Shown here: positions 43,721 through 52,720 of the stretch, one piece after another | How positions within the stretch are numbered: position 1 is the first letter of the stretch | Layout: the number at the start of each line of letters is the position of its first letter | From: Clostridiales bacterium | GTDB lineage: Bacteria > Bacillota > Clostridia > Oscillospirales > Oscillospiraceae | NCBI GenBank assembly: GCA_019423635.1 | Contig: JAHZBA010000001.1 | Span: 146,236-210,235, forward strand | Length of the DNA stretch: 64,000 nucleotides | Direction of reading: 5' to 3' | The notes under the pieces: model-generated | What the model saw: only the letters and a program-made list of their open reading frames with translations | What the model was told of the DNA's origin: nothing | Database searches by the model: none | Made by a program: the position numbers and the translations under genes

Positions 43721-44575
43721 GTGAGCACCCATCAATACGTGCTGCCGGAGGCGGCCGGCGGACCGGAGCGGGGCGGCGCCCGGCTGCTGTACGTGACCTG
43801 CGCCCACTACAGCCGGGAGTGGAACTCCGCCCTGCACACCCATGTCTGCGCGGAGCTCTTTTTCATCACCGGCGGCCACGGGGAGTTTCAGGTCCGGAAG
43901 GAGCGCTTCCCTGTGGCCATCAACGACCTGGTGGTGGTGAACACCAGCGTTCCCCATACCGAAACCAGCCAGAACGGCAGCCCCATGGAGTATGTGGTGC
44001 TGGGGGTGGAGGGGCTGGAGACGATGACGGATCTCAGCGGCTGCGCGCTGATGCACCTGCTCTCGGAGCAGGAGATGGTGACCGGGTGCCTGCGGATGAT
44101 GGTGCAGGAGGCCCGGGGCGGTCAGCCGGGGTGGGGGAGCATCTGCCAGAGCCTGCTGGAGGTGATCCTGCAGCGGCTGCTGCGGCGGGAGGACTTCGCC
44201 CTCTCCAGCCCCACGGTAGGGCCTCAGTCCAGCCGGGAGTGCGACCTGGTGCGGCGGTATATCGACAACCACTTCAAGGAGAATCTGACCCTGGACCAGC
44301 TGGCGGCCCTGGTCCATGTGAATAAATATCATCTCTCCCACGCCTTCCGGCGGGAGTTTGACACCTCCCCCATCAGCTACCTCATCACCCGGCGGATTCA
44401 GGAGAGCCGCTTCCTCCTCAGCGAGACGGACCACAGCCTCTCCCAGATCGCCCAGATTCTGGGCTTTTCCTCCCAGAGCTACTTCTCCCAGAGCTTCCGC
44501 CGCCAGGAGGGGATCAGTCCCCTGGAGTACCGCAGGCGGCATCGCCGGCAGAGGCCCCCCGGTCCGCCGGTCTGA
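43721..44575 (+). CDS. AraC-family regulator, divergent to the galacto-N-biose operon
   Basis: The 284-residue protein has an N-terminal cupin (HTHVCAELFFITGGHGEF near residue 35, INDLVVVNTSVPHTE near 66) and a C-terminal double helix-turn-helix (LSQIAQILGFSSQSYFSQSFRR near 245, ending GISPLEYRRR). The start is GTG 43721 behind GGAGGGGAGG; the frame upstream overlaps the promoter. Its divergent position next to the binding protein gene makes it the best candidate for controlling that operon. Confidence 0.88.
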   Translation: MSTHQYVLPEAAGGPERGGARLLYVTCAHYSREWNSALHTHVCAELFFITGGHGEFQVRKERFPVAINDLVVVNTSVPHTETSQNGSPMEYVVLGVEGLETMTDLSGCALMHLLSEQEMVTGCLRMMVQEARGGQPGWGSICQSLLEVILQRLLRREDFALSSPTVGPQSSRECDLVRRYIDNHFKENLTLDQLAALVHVNKYHLSHAFRREFDTSPISYLITRRIQESRFLLSETDHSLSQIAQILGFSSQSYFSQSFRRQEGISPLEYRRRHRRQRPPGPPV

Positions 44576-44626
44576 GGAGCGGATTCCGACAGATTTTGGC
44601 CAATCCCTCCCGGGGAGAAAATCTTC

Positions 44627-44655
44627 GAGGCGGACAGAGTTTCTCTGTCCGCCTC
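44627..44655 (+). terminator. Terminator of the AraC gene
   Basis: 13-bp stem GAGGCGGACAGAG with its complement and a TTT loop, followed by CTTTG. Confidence 0.75.
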
Positions 44656-44754
44656 CTTTGCTGCCATGATTTCTGAAGATTGCTATAAGGGGGAGATGCG
44701 CTTTTTTCGGGGTTGAATCCCCCCAAAGGTTCATATACTCTCTCAGGTGATTGC

Positions 44755-44949
44755 ATGAGAAATCGAAACTGGGACCCGGTGGCCCTGGCCGCCGCCGTGA
44801 ACATCCTGGCCATCAGCATCGCCGGGCAGTTGGACGACAGCCAGCTGGATCTGGCCGCTGCGGTCTTCAATCAGCTGGGGGACACCCTGGCCACGATTGC
44901 CGTGCAGCGGGAGTTCAACCAGCTGGTGAACGGACAGAGGAGAGGATAG
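44755..44949 (+). CDS. DUF6774-like small protein
   Basis: A 64-residue protein whose body, ALAAAVNILAISIAGQL with LAAAVFNQLGDTLATIAVQRE, matches the pattern of the DUF6774 family of small clostridial proteins, usually 60-80 residues with two helices. The function is unknown. AGGTGA lies about 6 bases before ATG 44755. It is a lone gene between a terminator and a convergent glycosyltransferase gene. The family call is from memory of the QLGDTLATIA motif. Confidence 0.6.
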   Translation: MRNRNWDPVALAAAVNILAISIAGQLDDSQLDLAAAVFNQLGDTLATIAVQREFNQLVNGQRRG

Positions 44950-45012
44950 AGCGGGGAAAGGGAGAATTCCCCTCCGGCAGGGGTTCGCGGGTCCGATGGA
45001 GGCCGGCGCGCT

Positions 45013-47259
45013 TCATGCGTCCTGCTGCCCGCGTCCCAGCAGATTCCGGGCGGTGTCCGTGTTGCCCCGCTCCAGCGCCCGGAGCCGCTCCACTGCGGCG
45101 GCCTGGAGGGCCGGGTGCTTCGCCTCCTCCGCGGCCCGGTCGATCATCTCCCGGAGGCGGCCTTCCGTCAGCTCCTCCAGGCTGGTGAAATTCTCCTGCC
45201 CGATATAGCGCAAAAAGGCGGAGACCTTGGGGTCGTACACCACGCCCGCCAGGGGGATGCCCTGCCCGGCGGCGAAGATCAGGGCGTGAAGCCGCATGGA
45301 GACCACCGCCTCCATCCGGGACAGGGCGCCGATGATGGTGCCCGCCCCGCCGGCGTCATCCAGGAAGTAGTGGGGGATGGTGCCCAGGTCCTTGGCCGCC
45401 AGCCGGCCCGCCGCCGGGTCCTGGTGCTTTTCAATGGAGACGAACACCGGCGTCAGGCCGTAGGTCTCATAGGCATATCTGGCCGCCGCGCCGAAGAGGG
45501 GCGCCGCCTGCTCAAAGCCCTTCCAGGGCCGCAGGGCGAAACAGAGATAGCGCCCGTGGGGCGGGATGCCCGATCGCAGCAGCACGCTGTCGGTTTGGTC
45601 GGCCTCCGCCGGCTGGAGGGTCAGAGCCGGGTCCGCCGTCAGCAGGATCTCCGGCCGCGTAACCCCCATGGATTTGAGCTCCTCCAGGGAGTCCGGCTCC
45701 CGCAGGGTGATGACGTCCGCCGACTGATTCAAAACCCTGGCGGAGAGGCGGCGGTGGTTTTCCCGGATCACCGGGCCGATGCCGCAGCCGTACATCTGCA
45801 CGGCGCAGCCACACCGCTTGGCGGCGGTGATATTGTGGAGATAGAACCACAAAGACCGCCGGGAGGTGACATCCTGGATCAGACTGCCGCCGCCGTTGAT
45901 ATAGAGCCTGGAGCGCCGCATGGCCCGCTTCCAGGCGGGGATATTCATCCGGCTGACGGAGCGGACCCGGTAGGCGAGCCTTGTGGACAGGGGGTCCTTG
46001 CTGAGAACCGTCACAGGCATGTCCGGGTCGATGGACCGGAGCTCCTGGAGGATGGCCTCCAGGATGGCGTCGTCTCCGGCGTTGCCCCGGCCGTAGGCCC
46101 CGCAGATGACGGCCCCGTCCCGGCCCTCCTTCGGGCGGCTGTGGCGGCGGAGGATCTCGTCGTAAATGCGGAGCTGGGTGTCCACGGTTTTTTGAATGGA
46201 GAATTTGGAGGAGGCCTTCTCGTACAGCTTCTCCCCCAGGCGGCGGCGCAGCTCGTCATCATTGCCCATCTCCGCAAGATGGGCTCCCAGTGCCTCCGCG
46301 TCCCCCGGCTGGAAGAGATAGCCGTTGACCCCGGAGTCGATGAGGTAGGGGATACCCCCCACGGCGGTGGCGGCGGTGGCCAGGCGGAACCGGGCGCCCT
46401 CCGTCAGGGCGTAGGGGAAGGTCTCGGAGAGGCTGGTGAGGGCGTTGATATCCAGCGCGGCGTAGAACCGGTCCATGCCGCCGCTGATCCACCCGGCAAA
46501 GGTGACCTGCCGCTCCACCCCCAGCTCCCTGGCCAGGCTCTCCAGCTTCTCCCGCTCCGCCCCGTCCCCGGCGATGACCAGCCGCAGCCGGGGGCACTGC
46601 CGGTATCCGATGGCAAAGCCTCGGATCAGGGTGGACATGTCCTTGACGGGGTTCAGCCGGGCGGCGATGCCCACCACCACGCAGGTCTCGTCTACATCGG
46701 CCCCCAGGGAGCGCAGGTACGCCAGCCGGTCACCCTGCAAAGGGGGCGGCGGGGTGAAGTCGATGCCGTTGTAGATGGCGTAGAAGGCGTCCGCCGGAAA
46801 GCCCCGGCGGATCAGAAGATCCACCATGGCGTCGGACACGCCGATCCGGTAGTCCAGCCGCCGCAGGGCCCAGGCGTTGATGGTGCCGAAGGTCAGGCGG
46901 CTAAGAGGCCGGCCCATATAGTCGATCCGGTAGTCGCTGTGGATGGTGGAGACCACCGGCAGCCCGGTGGGCTTTCGCAGCAGAGCCCCCACCATGTTGG
47001 CCCGGGAACCGTGGCAGTGGATCAGCTGGTAACCCCCCTCCCGGATGAGGGAGGTCAGCTGCCGGCGCAGGCGGGGGATGTTGTTGCCGCCGCAGATGAG
47101 GGTGGGAATCCCCAGGGACCGTGCCTCCTCGGCAAAGGGGCCGTCCCGAAAGCACACCAGCTGGGCGGTGATGGTCTCGTTGAGATGCTGCAGCAGGCTG
47201 AGAACGTGGGTCTTGGCCCCGCCGGAGTCGCCGCCGCTGATGAGATGAATGACCTTCAT
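45013..47259 (-). CDS. Fusion of GT4-type glycosyltransferase and CsaB-type polysaccharide pyruvyltransferase
   Basis: The 748-residue protein combines two enzymes. Residues about 1-375 are a GT-B glycosyltransferase with GGDSGGAKTHV at residue 9, HCHGSRANMVG near 80, GIAARLNPVKD near 205 and the donor-site SLSETFPYALTEGA near 285. Residues about 383-748 are a pyruvyltransferase of the CsaB/PssM type with CGAYGRGNAGDDAIL at the start and SMRLHALIFAAGQGIPLAG near 675. CsaB pyruvylates cell-wall polymers that anchor S-layer proteins. The two are usually separate neighbouring genes. ATG 47259 has AAGGAAGG upstream. It is divergent from a DUF4330 gene, a frequent partner of these enzymes. Confidence 0.88.
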   Translation of the reverse strand: MKVIHLISGGDSGGAKTHVLSLLQHLNETITAQLVCFRDGPFAEEARSLGIPTLICGGNNIPRLRRQLTSLIREGGYQLIHCHGSRANMVGALLRKPTGLPVVSTIHSDYRIDYMGRPLSRLTFGTINAWALRRLDYRIGVSDAMVDLLIRRGFPADAFYAIYNGIDFTPPPPLQGDRLAYLRSLGADVDETCVVVGIAARLNPVKDMSTLIRGFAIGYRQCPRLRLVIAGDGAEREKLESLARELGVERQVTFAGWISGGMDRFYAALDINALTSLSETFPYALTEGARFRLATAATAVGGIPYLIDSGVNGYLFQPGDAEALGAHLAEMGNDDELRRRLGEKLYEKASSKFSIQKTVDTQLRIYDEILRRHSRPKEGRDGAVICGAYGRGNAGDDAILEAILQELRSIDPDMPVTVLSKDPLSTRLAYRVRSVSRMNIPAWKRAMRRSRLYINGGGSLIQDVTSRRSLWFYLHNITAAKRCGCAVQMYGCGIGPVIRENHRRLSARVLNQSADVITLREPDSLEELKSMGVTRPEILLTADPALTLQPAEADQTDSVLLRSGIPPHGRYLCFALRPWKGFEQAAPLFGAAARYAYETYGLTPVFVSIEKHQDPAAGRLAAKDLGTIPHYFLDDAGGAGTIIGALSRMEAVVSMRLHALIFAAGQGIPLAGVVYDPKVSAFLRYIGQENFTSLEELTEGRLREMIDRAAEEAKHPALQAAAVERLRALERGNTDTARNLLGRGQQDA

Positions 47260-47381
47260 AAAATACCTTCCTTAAAGATGAGGAGTGGGGAGCGTTTTGG
47301 AAAGGGACCGCCGGAGCTGCGCTGCTGCACAGGGAACGCCCCGAAGAGAACAATTCCCGATCCCGAATTCCGAATTGTCTC

Positions 47382-47410
47382 TTGTGCATTACGGGAAAAT
47401 ATTATATAAT
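47382..47410 (+). promoter_or_regulatory. Promoter of the DUF4330 gene
   Basis: TTGTGC (47382-47387), 17-base spacer, perfect TATAAT (47405-47410), 38 bases before the ATG. Confidence 0.75.
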
Positions 47411-47447
47411 ACTTTGGAAACCTTGTCCAGAAGATACGGAGGATCAT

Positions 47448-47933
47448 ATGGAACAAAAAGCAAAGCGGGTAGGAAAATTCAATGTTGTGGATATCATCGC
47501 GGTCATTTTGTTTGTGCTGGCGGTGGCCTTTGTGGGCTATAAGCTGCTGGGGCGGGACGACGGCGCCGGCGCGGACCGGCCCATGACGCCGGTCACCTTT
47601 GTCGTGAAGGTAGAGGGCGTGCCGGCGGAGCTGTATGAGAACTGTCTGGCCCATCTGCCCTCGCCCCTGATGGCCAGCGGCGCCCTGGTGGGCGGCGAGG
47701 TGGTGGCCGTGGAGAAGGAGCCCTATTACGTCCTCAGCGGCGAGGGGGAGTGGGTGGAGGACACCGCCCACGTGACGCTCCTCTTCACCGCCGAGACCTC
47801 CACCCCCACGGCGGAGGTTATGACCACCAAGGTGGGTGAGCAGGAGGTCCGCATCGGCAAGACGGACTATATCATCAAGAGCGAGTGGATGGAGTTCTCC
47901 GACGGGACCATTGTGGATGTCCGGTGGGGATGA
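47448..47933 (+). CDS. DUF4330 domain membrane-anchored protein
   Basis: The 161-residue protein starts with a basic segment and the family pattern KFNVVDIIAVILFVLAVAFVGYKLL, one membrane helix at about 13-32. An extracytoplasmic domain follows (VTFVVKVEGVPAELYENC). DUF4330 proteins are found next to CsaB-type pyruvyltransferases and glycosyltransferases and are thought to help with surface polymer assembly; the activity is unknown. Here it is divergent from the GT-CsaB fusion gene. GGAGG lies before ATG 47448. Confidence 0.82.
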   Translation: MEQKAKRVGKFNVVDIIAVILFVLAVAFVGYKLLGRDDGAGADRPMTPVTFVVKVEGVPAELYENCLAHLPSPLMASGALVGGEVVAVEKEPYYVLSGEGEWVEDTAHVTLLFTAETSTPTAEVMTTKVGEQEVRIGKTDYIIKSEWMEFSDGTIVDVRWG

Positions 47934-47985
47934 GAAGTCCGCTCCGGCGGAGAACCCCGGCTGAGTCCGCTGACGGCAGGTATCG

Positions 47986-48019
47986 AAAGGGCGCACATCC
48001 ATCAGGATGTGCGCCCTTT
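47986..48019. terminator. Bidirectional terminator between DUF4330 and chemoreceptor genes
   Basis: 15-bp perfect stem AAAGGGCGCACATCC with its complement (48005-48019), loop ATCA, A-run and T-run at the base. Confidence 0.85.
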
Positions 48020-48071
48020 TGGCGCTGCCGCGTCTCCGCTGGGTTCGCTCTTGTCCGCCGTCTGCCGGGGC

Positions 48072-49658
48072 TCACAGGTTCGCAAAGACATCCACCTGCC
48101 GCTGCAGCCGGCCGACGATCTCCTGATTCGTATCCATGCCGGCGGTGATGCCGGCCATGTCCTCCGCCAGGGTGCGGGTGCTGTCCGTGACGCCGGTGAC
48201 GCCGGAGACGGCGCCGTCCACCGCGCCGGAGATGCCGGAGATGGAGGCGGCGATGTCGGCCATGGCCGTTCGGAGCCGGTCCGCCTGGGCATTGAAGTCC
48301 TCCATGGAGCGCCCGAGATAGGAGGCGTCGTCCCGATACTGCCGCCCGGATTGGACGGACTGCTCCAGCTGCGTCAAAATGGCCTGTCCCAGATAGTCCG
48401 CCAGCTCCCGGGCGCTGACGGAGAGGTAGTTCACCGCTCCGGTGACCACGCCGTTCACTGTCTGGATATGGCTGGCGGTCTCTGCACAGGAGTCGGCCAG
48501 CCGGCGGATCTCCTGGGCCACCACGGCGAAGCCTTTGCCCGCCGATCCGGCGCGGGCCGCCTCCACGGAGGCGTTGATGGCGATCAGGTCCGTGGAGGAG
48601 GATATGGAGAGGATGTCCTTGGTCAGGATGCTGATCTGGTCCACGCTGCGGCTTTTTTCAATGGCCTCGTTGAGTACGGCCATGATCTCCTCCGTCCTGG
48701 CCCGGACCGTCTCCATCTCCGCCTGGGCGGAGCGCTCCATCTCCTCCGCCCGTCCCCGCATCTCCACGGAGTAGGCGGTGATGGCGGCGCACTCCTGCGC
48801 CATATTCACGGCGTCGTCCTGGGTGCGGTCGGCGCTGGCGGTGATGGCGGCGGTGTTTCCGGCAATCTCCTCCAGGGCGGCGGAGAGCTGCTCTGTCAGG
48901 CTGGAGAGCGTCCGGGCACTGTCGCTGGAGGTGCGGGTCCGCCGGCGGACCTCGCCCACTACGCCGCTGATTTGCTGGGAGCTGTTCTGGAGCGTGCCCA
49001 TAGCGTCCCGAATGGGGGCGATGACGTATTTTCGGATGATCCGCAGCGCGGCCCACACCAGAACGACGCCTGCGGCGAGGGTGAGCGCACTGATGAGCAG
49101 GGCGGTGACATAGACCCGGAAAAGACGGGTGCGGGCCGCCTCCGCCTGGGCGCTGATGGAGGCGGAGAGGGCGTCGATGCTGCGCTCCGCCGCGCCGCCC
49201 CGGGTGGAGACGTCGCCGTTGGCCATGGCGTAGGCCTCCTGGGTTTTGCTGTTGGCACTGGCGCAGACCAGGGAGACCAGGGCGTGCTTGAAGGCGTCGT
49301 AGTCCTCCAGCAGGGAGCGGTAGACCGCCTCGTCCTCAGAAGAGATAAAGAGTGCGTAGTCCTGGAGCTTTTCATCCAGGGCGGCCTCCTCCGCCTTGAT
49401 CTGCTGTACCAGCTGAATCATGGTGGCGTGGTCTGCCGCCACGATGTGGCTGAGGGCCAGGCGGTGGATCTCCATCATGGAGCGCCGGATCTCCTCCAGC
49501 CTGGTCTCGCCGACCATGTACTCGTCCACAATGGTTCCGGCGTTGGCGTGGACGTTGTTGATGCTGAACACCGCCAGGAGATTGGACAGCAGTGTCACAA
49601 GGCCCAGCAGGATAATGGGCAGAATCAGGCGCTGCTGCAGCGTGAGCTTGCCTTTCAT
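48072..49658 (-). CDS. Methyl-accepting chemotaxis protein
   Basis: The 528-residue chemoreceptor has a first helix at about 11-33, a four-helix-bundle type sensor outside the membrane (about 35-185), a second helix at about 186-206 and a cytoplasmic coiled-coil signalling domain. The kinase-contact tip is STDLIAINASVEAARAGSAGKGFAVVAQEIRRLAD-like, with ASVEAARAG near residue 360. It follows a binding lipoprotein gene by 42 bases on the same strand. Chemoreceptors can sense sugars through a binding protein, so a joint role is likely. No CheA/CheW genes are in the window. Confidence 0.92.
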   Translation of the reverse strand: MKGKLTLQQRLILPIILLGLVTLLSNLLAVFSINNVHANAGTIVDEYMVGETRLEEIRRSMMEIHRLALSHIVAADHATMIQLVQQIKAEEAALDEKLQDYALFISSEDEAVYRSLLEDYDAFKHALVSLVCASANSKTQEAYAMANGDVSTRGGAAERSIDALSASISAQAEAARTRLFRVYVTALLISALTLAAGVVLVWAALRIIRKYVIAPIRDAMGTLQNSSQQISGVVGEVRRRTRTSSDSARTLSSLTEQLSAALEEIAGNTAAITASADRTQDDAVNMAQECAAITAYSVEMRGRAEEMERSAQAEMETVRARTEEIMAVLNEAIEKSRSVDQISILTKDILSISSSTDLIAINASVEAARAGSAGKGFAVVAQEIRRLADSCAETASHIQTVNGVVTGAVNYLSVSARELADYLGQAILTQLEQSVQSGRQYRDDASYLGRSMEDFNAQADRLRTAMADIAASISGISGAVDGAVSGVTGVTDSTRTLAEDMAGITAGMDTNQEIVGRLQRQVDVFANL

Positions 49659-49700
49659 ATGTATCCTCCAAAGAAAAGAATTGGATGCCGCTGTGACGGG

Positions 49701-50936
49701 TCAGCGGGCCGCCACGTCCTCTGCCAGGCAGTCCAGCTGGGCCTGGAGAGACGCGCCGGAGGGGTTGCCCCGGGCCATGCTGCCGGCAAACGCCGCCACC
49801 GGGTCCCAGAACTTGCCGCCCACCCGCTGGAGCTGGGAGAACTCCGACTGGGCCAGCAGTGCGGCAATGGCCGGAGAGGCCTGGACCTCCGGGGAGTCTG
49901 CGGCACTGATATTGGAAGGGCCCTGTCCCCGCAGTTCAAAGCGGAGGCGCTGGTTCTGCTCGCTGGTGATCCACTCCGCAAGGCGTGCCGCCCACTCCGG
50001 ATGGCGGGAATAGGCGTTGACGCCGATGAGCTTGCAGCCGGAGAAGGAGGCCATCTGCACCTGCTGGCCCCGGCAGGTATAGGTAGGGAGCTTGGCGGCG
50101 CCGGTGTTCTCCCCCCAGACCTCCTGAATGGCCACCGCGTTCCAAACTCCGCTGACGCCGGCGATGACAGACCCGCTGCGCACGCCCTCCAGGAATTCCG
50201 TATCGGTCCGGCTGGCAAAGCCGGGGCTTGCGGCAATGGCCAGCATGGACTGGGCCACGTCCACGCCGGTGATGGGGCCCTCCGTGCTGTTCCAGGTGCA
50301 GTAGTTGGTCAGGCCGTCCTCGTTGAGCCCTACCTCCAGTCCGGTGTTGCCGAAAAAGGCGTAGACGTACCAGGCGGAGGACCAGTCCATCGTCACCAGC
50401 CGCCCGGCGGCCGCCGCGGCGGCGAGCATCCGGTCCAGACTCTGCACGTCCTCCTCGGAGAAATAGGCCTTGTTGTAATAGAGGAAGTAGCCGTTGTCCG
50501 CCGTCAGAGGGTAGGCGTAGAGCACGCCGTCCACACTGGCCGCCTCCACCGCCGCAGAGAGGTTGGCGGCGCGGATCTCCTCCGGGTTTTCAATGGGGTC
50601 CAGTCCGCCGGCGGCGGCCAGAGCGGCCACCTGGTCGTCGGCAAAGGCGAATACGTCCGCGCCGCCCTCCAGATCTCCCAGCAGGGTGTCCTTGCAGCTG
50701 GACTCGCTCTGGGGCTGGAAGGTGATACGGAAGCTGGCCTCACCGGCGTAGTGGGACTGGAAGGAGGCGAAGATCTCCTGGAGGAGCGCCTCGTCCTCCT
50801 CTGCGCCCCAGACCGTCAGCTCCACGGTCTGGGGCTGTACGGGATCGACAGTCGGGGACGGCGGCTGCTTGCCGCAGGCAGACAGGAAAACGAGCATCCC
50901 CGCAAGCAGGAGCGGGAGGAGACGATTCTTCTTCAT
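49701..50936 (-). CDS. Family 1 solute-binding lipoprotein paired with the chemoreceptor
   Basis: The 411-residue lipoprotein has a signal peptide with the lipobox LSAC near residue 20. The family 1 binding fold follows (VELTVWGAEEDEALLQEIFASF near residue 38, DVFAFADDQVAALAAAGGL near 93). No permease genes are near. It is the first gene of a two-gene operon with the chemoreceptor and is divergent from another binding lipoprotein with a histidine kinase. It is therefore probably a sensory binding protein, though it could serve a transporter encoded elsewhere. ATG 50936 has AGGAAAGG upstream. Confidence 0.85.
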   Translation of the reverse strand: MKKNRLLPLLLAGMLVFLSACGKQPPSPTVDPVQPQTVELTVWGAEEDEALLQEIFASFQSHYAGEASFRITFQPQSESSCKDTLLGDLEGGADVFAFADDQVAALAAAGGLDPIENPEEIRAANLSAAVEAASVDGVLYAYPLTADNGYFLYYNKAYFSEEDVQSLDRMLAAAAAAGRLVTMDWSSAWYVYAFFGNTGLEVGLNEDGLTNYCTWNSTEGPITGVDVAQSMLAIAASPGFASRTDTEFLEGVRSGSVIAGVSGVWNAVAIQEVWGENTGAAKLPTYTCRGQQVQMASFSGCKLIGVNAYSRHPEWAARLAEWITSEQNQRLRFELRGQGPSNISAADSPEVQASPAIAALLAQSEFSQLQRVGGKFWDPVAAFAGSMARGNPSGASLQAQLDCLAEDVAAR

Positions 50937-51024
50937 AGCATTCGGCCTTTCCTGTGGATTCCGGAGACTGCGGGCTTCGGGAACGGCAGACCGCCGCCCC
51001 GGCACCGGCAGCCGCTTTGGGAGT

Positions 51025-51053
51025 ATGATACCATTTTTCTCCTCCCTTGGCAA
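51025..51053 (-). promoter_or_regulatory. Promoter of the binding protein-chemoreceptor operon
   Basis: Minus-strand TTGCCA (51048-51053), 17-base spacer, TATCAT (51025-51030). It shares the 313-base divergent gap with the promoter at 51179. Confidence 0.65.
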
Positions 51054-51178
51054 TGGGGCAGCGCCGCAGAGAATGTCCTGTGAGCATATATTAAAAACGG
51101 GACGCCGCAGGGACGGATTTGAATGTCTGCCCCTGCAAAAGATCTGCGAATGGAACACGCCCTCTGCGAATTGCTCTC

Positions 51179-51207
51179 TTGAAAACGCGGGATGGATGTG
51201 CTAAATT
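51179..51207 (+). promoter_or_regulatory. Promoter of the binding protein-hybrid kinase operon
   Basis: TTGAAA (51179-51184), 17-base spacer, TAAATT (51202-51207), 43 bases before the ATG. Confidence 0.5.
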
Positions 51208-51249
51208 AAAAAAGAATACTGAAAACCGGAAGGAAAGAGGGAAACATTC

Positions 51250-52713
51250 ATGAAAATGGCAGGAAATGCGGGGAAAAGAGCGGGTCTGGTATGCCTGACG
51301 GCGGTGCTGGCGTTTTCGCTGACAGGCTGCGGGAGCAAGAGCCCCCTGGACCCGAAGAATCCCGTGTCGTTGACGGTGTGGCACTACTATAACGGGTCCC
51401 AGCAGGCGGCCTTTGACGCGCTGGTGGAGGAGTTCAACGACACGGTGGGCCGGGAGCAGGGAATCTATGTGCAGAGCTACTCCCAGGGATCGGTGTCCGA
51501 TCTGGAGACCGCTGTGCGGGATGCCATCGGCGGCAAGGTGGGCGCGGATACCATGCCGGATATCTTCTCGTCCTACGCGGACACCGCCTATGAGATTGAG
51601 CAGGCGGGCGCCCTGGCCAATCTCTCCGATTACCTGGGCCAGGAGGAGCTGGAGAAGTATGTGGACTCCTACCTGGAGGAGGGCTGCATTGCCGCCGACG
51701 GGACCCTGCGGATCTTCCCCACGGCGAAGTCCACCGAGATCATGATGCTCAACAGGACGGACTGGGAGCCCTTTGCGGCGGCCACAGGCGCCGCCCTGGG
51801 GGATCTGGCGACCATCCAAGGCGTTGTGGAGACGGCCCGGGCCTACTATGAGTGGACGGACGGACTGACCCCCGACGTTCCCTCGGACGGGAAGGCCTTC
51901 TACGGCCGGGACGCCATGGCGAATTATTTCATCATCGGTATGCAGCAGCTGGGCGTGGAGATTTTCCAGGTGGAAAACGGGGAGATCACCCTGAACACGC
52001 CGAAGGAGGAGCTGTGCCGTCTGTGGGAGAATTACTATGTCCCCATGGTCAAGGGCTATTTCGGGGCCTATGGCTCCTTCCGCTCCGACGATGTGAAGAC
52101 GGGGGACATCCTGGCCTACACCGGTTCCACCACCTCCGCCATGTACTTCCCCGATCAGGTGGAGCTGGACGGCGGCAGCCATGCCATCGACTATTTCGTG
52201 ATGAAAGCCCCTGTATTTGAGGGCGGAAGGAACTATGCCGTGCAGCAGGGCGCCGGCATGGTGGTGAGCAAGTCGGATGAGCAGCACGAATATGCCGCCG
52301 TGGAATTTTTGAAGTGGTTCACCCAGACGGAGAACAACCTGCGCTTTGGCTGTGTGTCCGGTTACCTGCCGGTGCTGAAAGAGGCCGGCAGCGTCCAGAA
52401 GCTGGATCAGGTGATTGCGGATCAGGATCTGTCGGTGGCACCCAAGACCTATGACTGCCTGTGCACCATTTTCGAGGGGATGGAGGATATGACCCTCTAC
52501 ACCAACAAGAGTTTTGAAAACGGCTCGGCGGCGCGGAAGGTGCTGGAGTACCACCTGGCGGACCGGGCGGCGGAGGACCGGGCGGCCGTGGCCGCGGCGC
52601 TGGCTCAGGGCGAGAGCCTGGAGGAGGCCTCGGCGCCCTATGTGACGGAAGCGGCCTTTGAGAGCTGGTACGGTGCTTTCTGCGAGGCACTGAATACGGC
52701 TGTCGGCAGGTAG
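51250..52713 (+). CDS. Family 1 solute-binding lipoprotein paired with the hybrid kinase
   Basis: The 487-residue lipoprotein has a signal peptide with the lipobox LTGC near residue 26. The binding fold follows: LTVWHYYNGSQQAAFDALVEEF near 42, DTMPDIFSSYADTAYEIEQAGAL near 99 and VVSKSDEQHEYAAVEFLKWF near 337. It is larger than the partner on the other strand and not closely similar. It lies 7 bases before the hybrid kinase gene and has no permease genes nearby, so it probably presents a ligand to that kinase. GGAAAGAGGG lies before ATG 51250. Confidence 0.85.
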   Translation: MKMAGNAGKRAGLVCLTAVLAFSLTGCGSKSPLDPKNPVSLTVWHYYNGSQQAAFDALVEEFNDTVGREQGIYVQSYSQGSVSDLETAVRDAIGGKVGADTMPDIFSSYADTAYEIEQAGALANLSDYLGQEELEKYVDSYLEEGCIAADGTLRIFPTAKSTEIMMLNRTDWEPFAAATGAALGDLATIQGVVETARAYYEWTDGLTPDVPSDGKAFYGRDAMANYFIIGMQQLGVEIFQVENGEITLNTPKEELCRLWENYYVPMVKGYFGAYGSFRSDDVKTGDILAYTGSTTSAMYFPDQVELDGGSHAIDYFVMKAPVFEGGRNYAVQQGAGMVVSKSDEQHEYAAVEFLKWFTQTENNLRFGCVSGYLPVLKEAGSVQKLDQVIADQDLSVAPKTYDCLCTIFEGMEDMTLYTNKSFENGSAARKVLEYHLADRAAEDRAAVAAALAQGESLEEASAPYVTEAAFESWYGAFCEALNTAVGR

Positions 52714-52720
52714 GGATACC

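Noticed and set aside
48009..51083. A 1024-residue open frame on the plus strand
   Set aside because: It is antisense to the chemoreceptor and binding protein genes and rich in Gly, His and Val without motifs.
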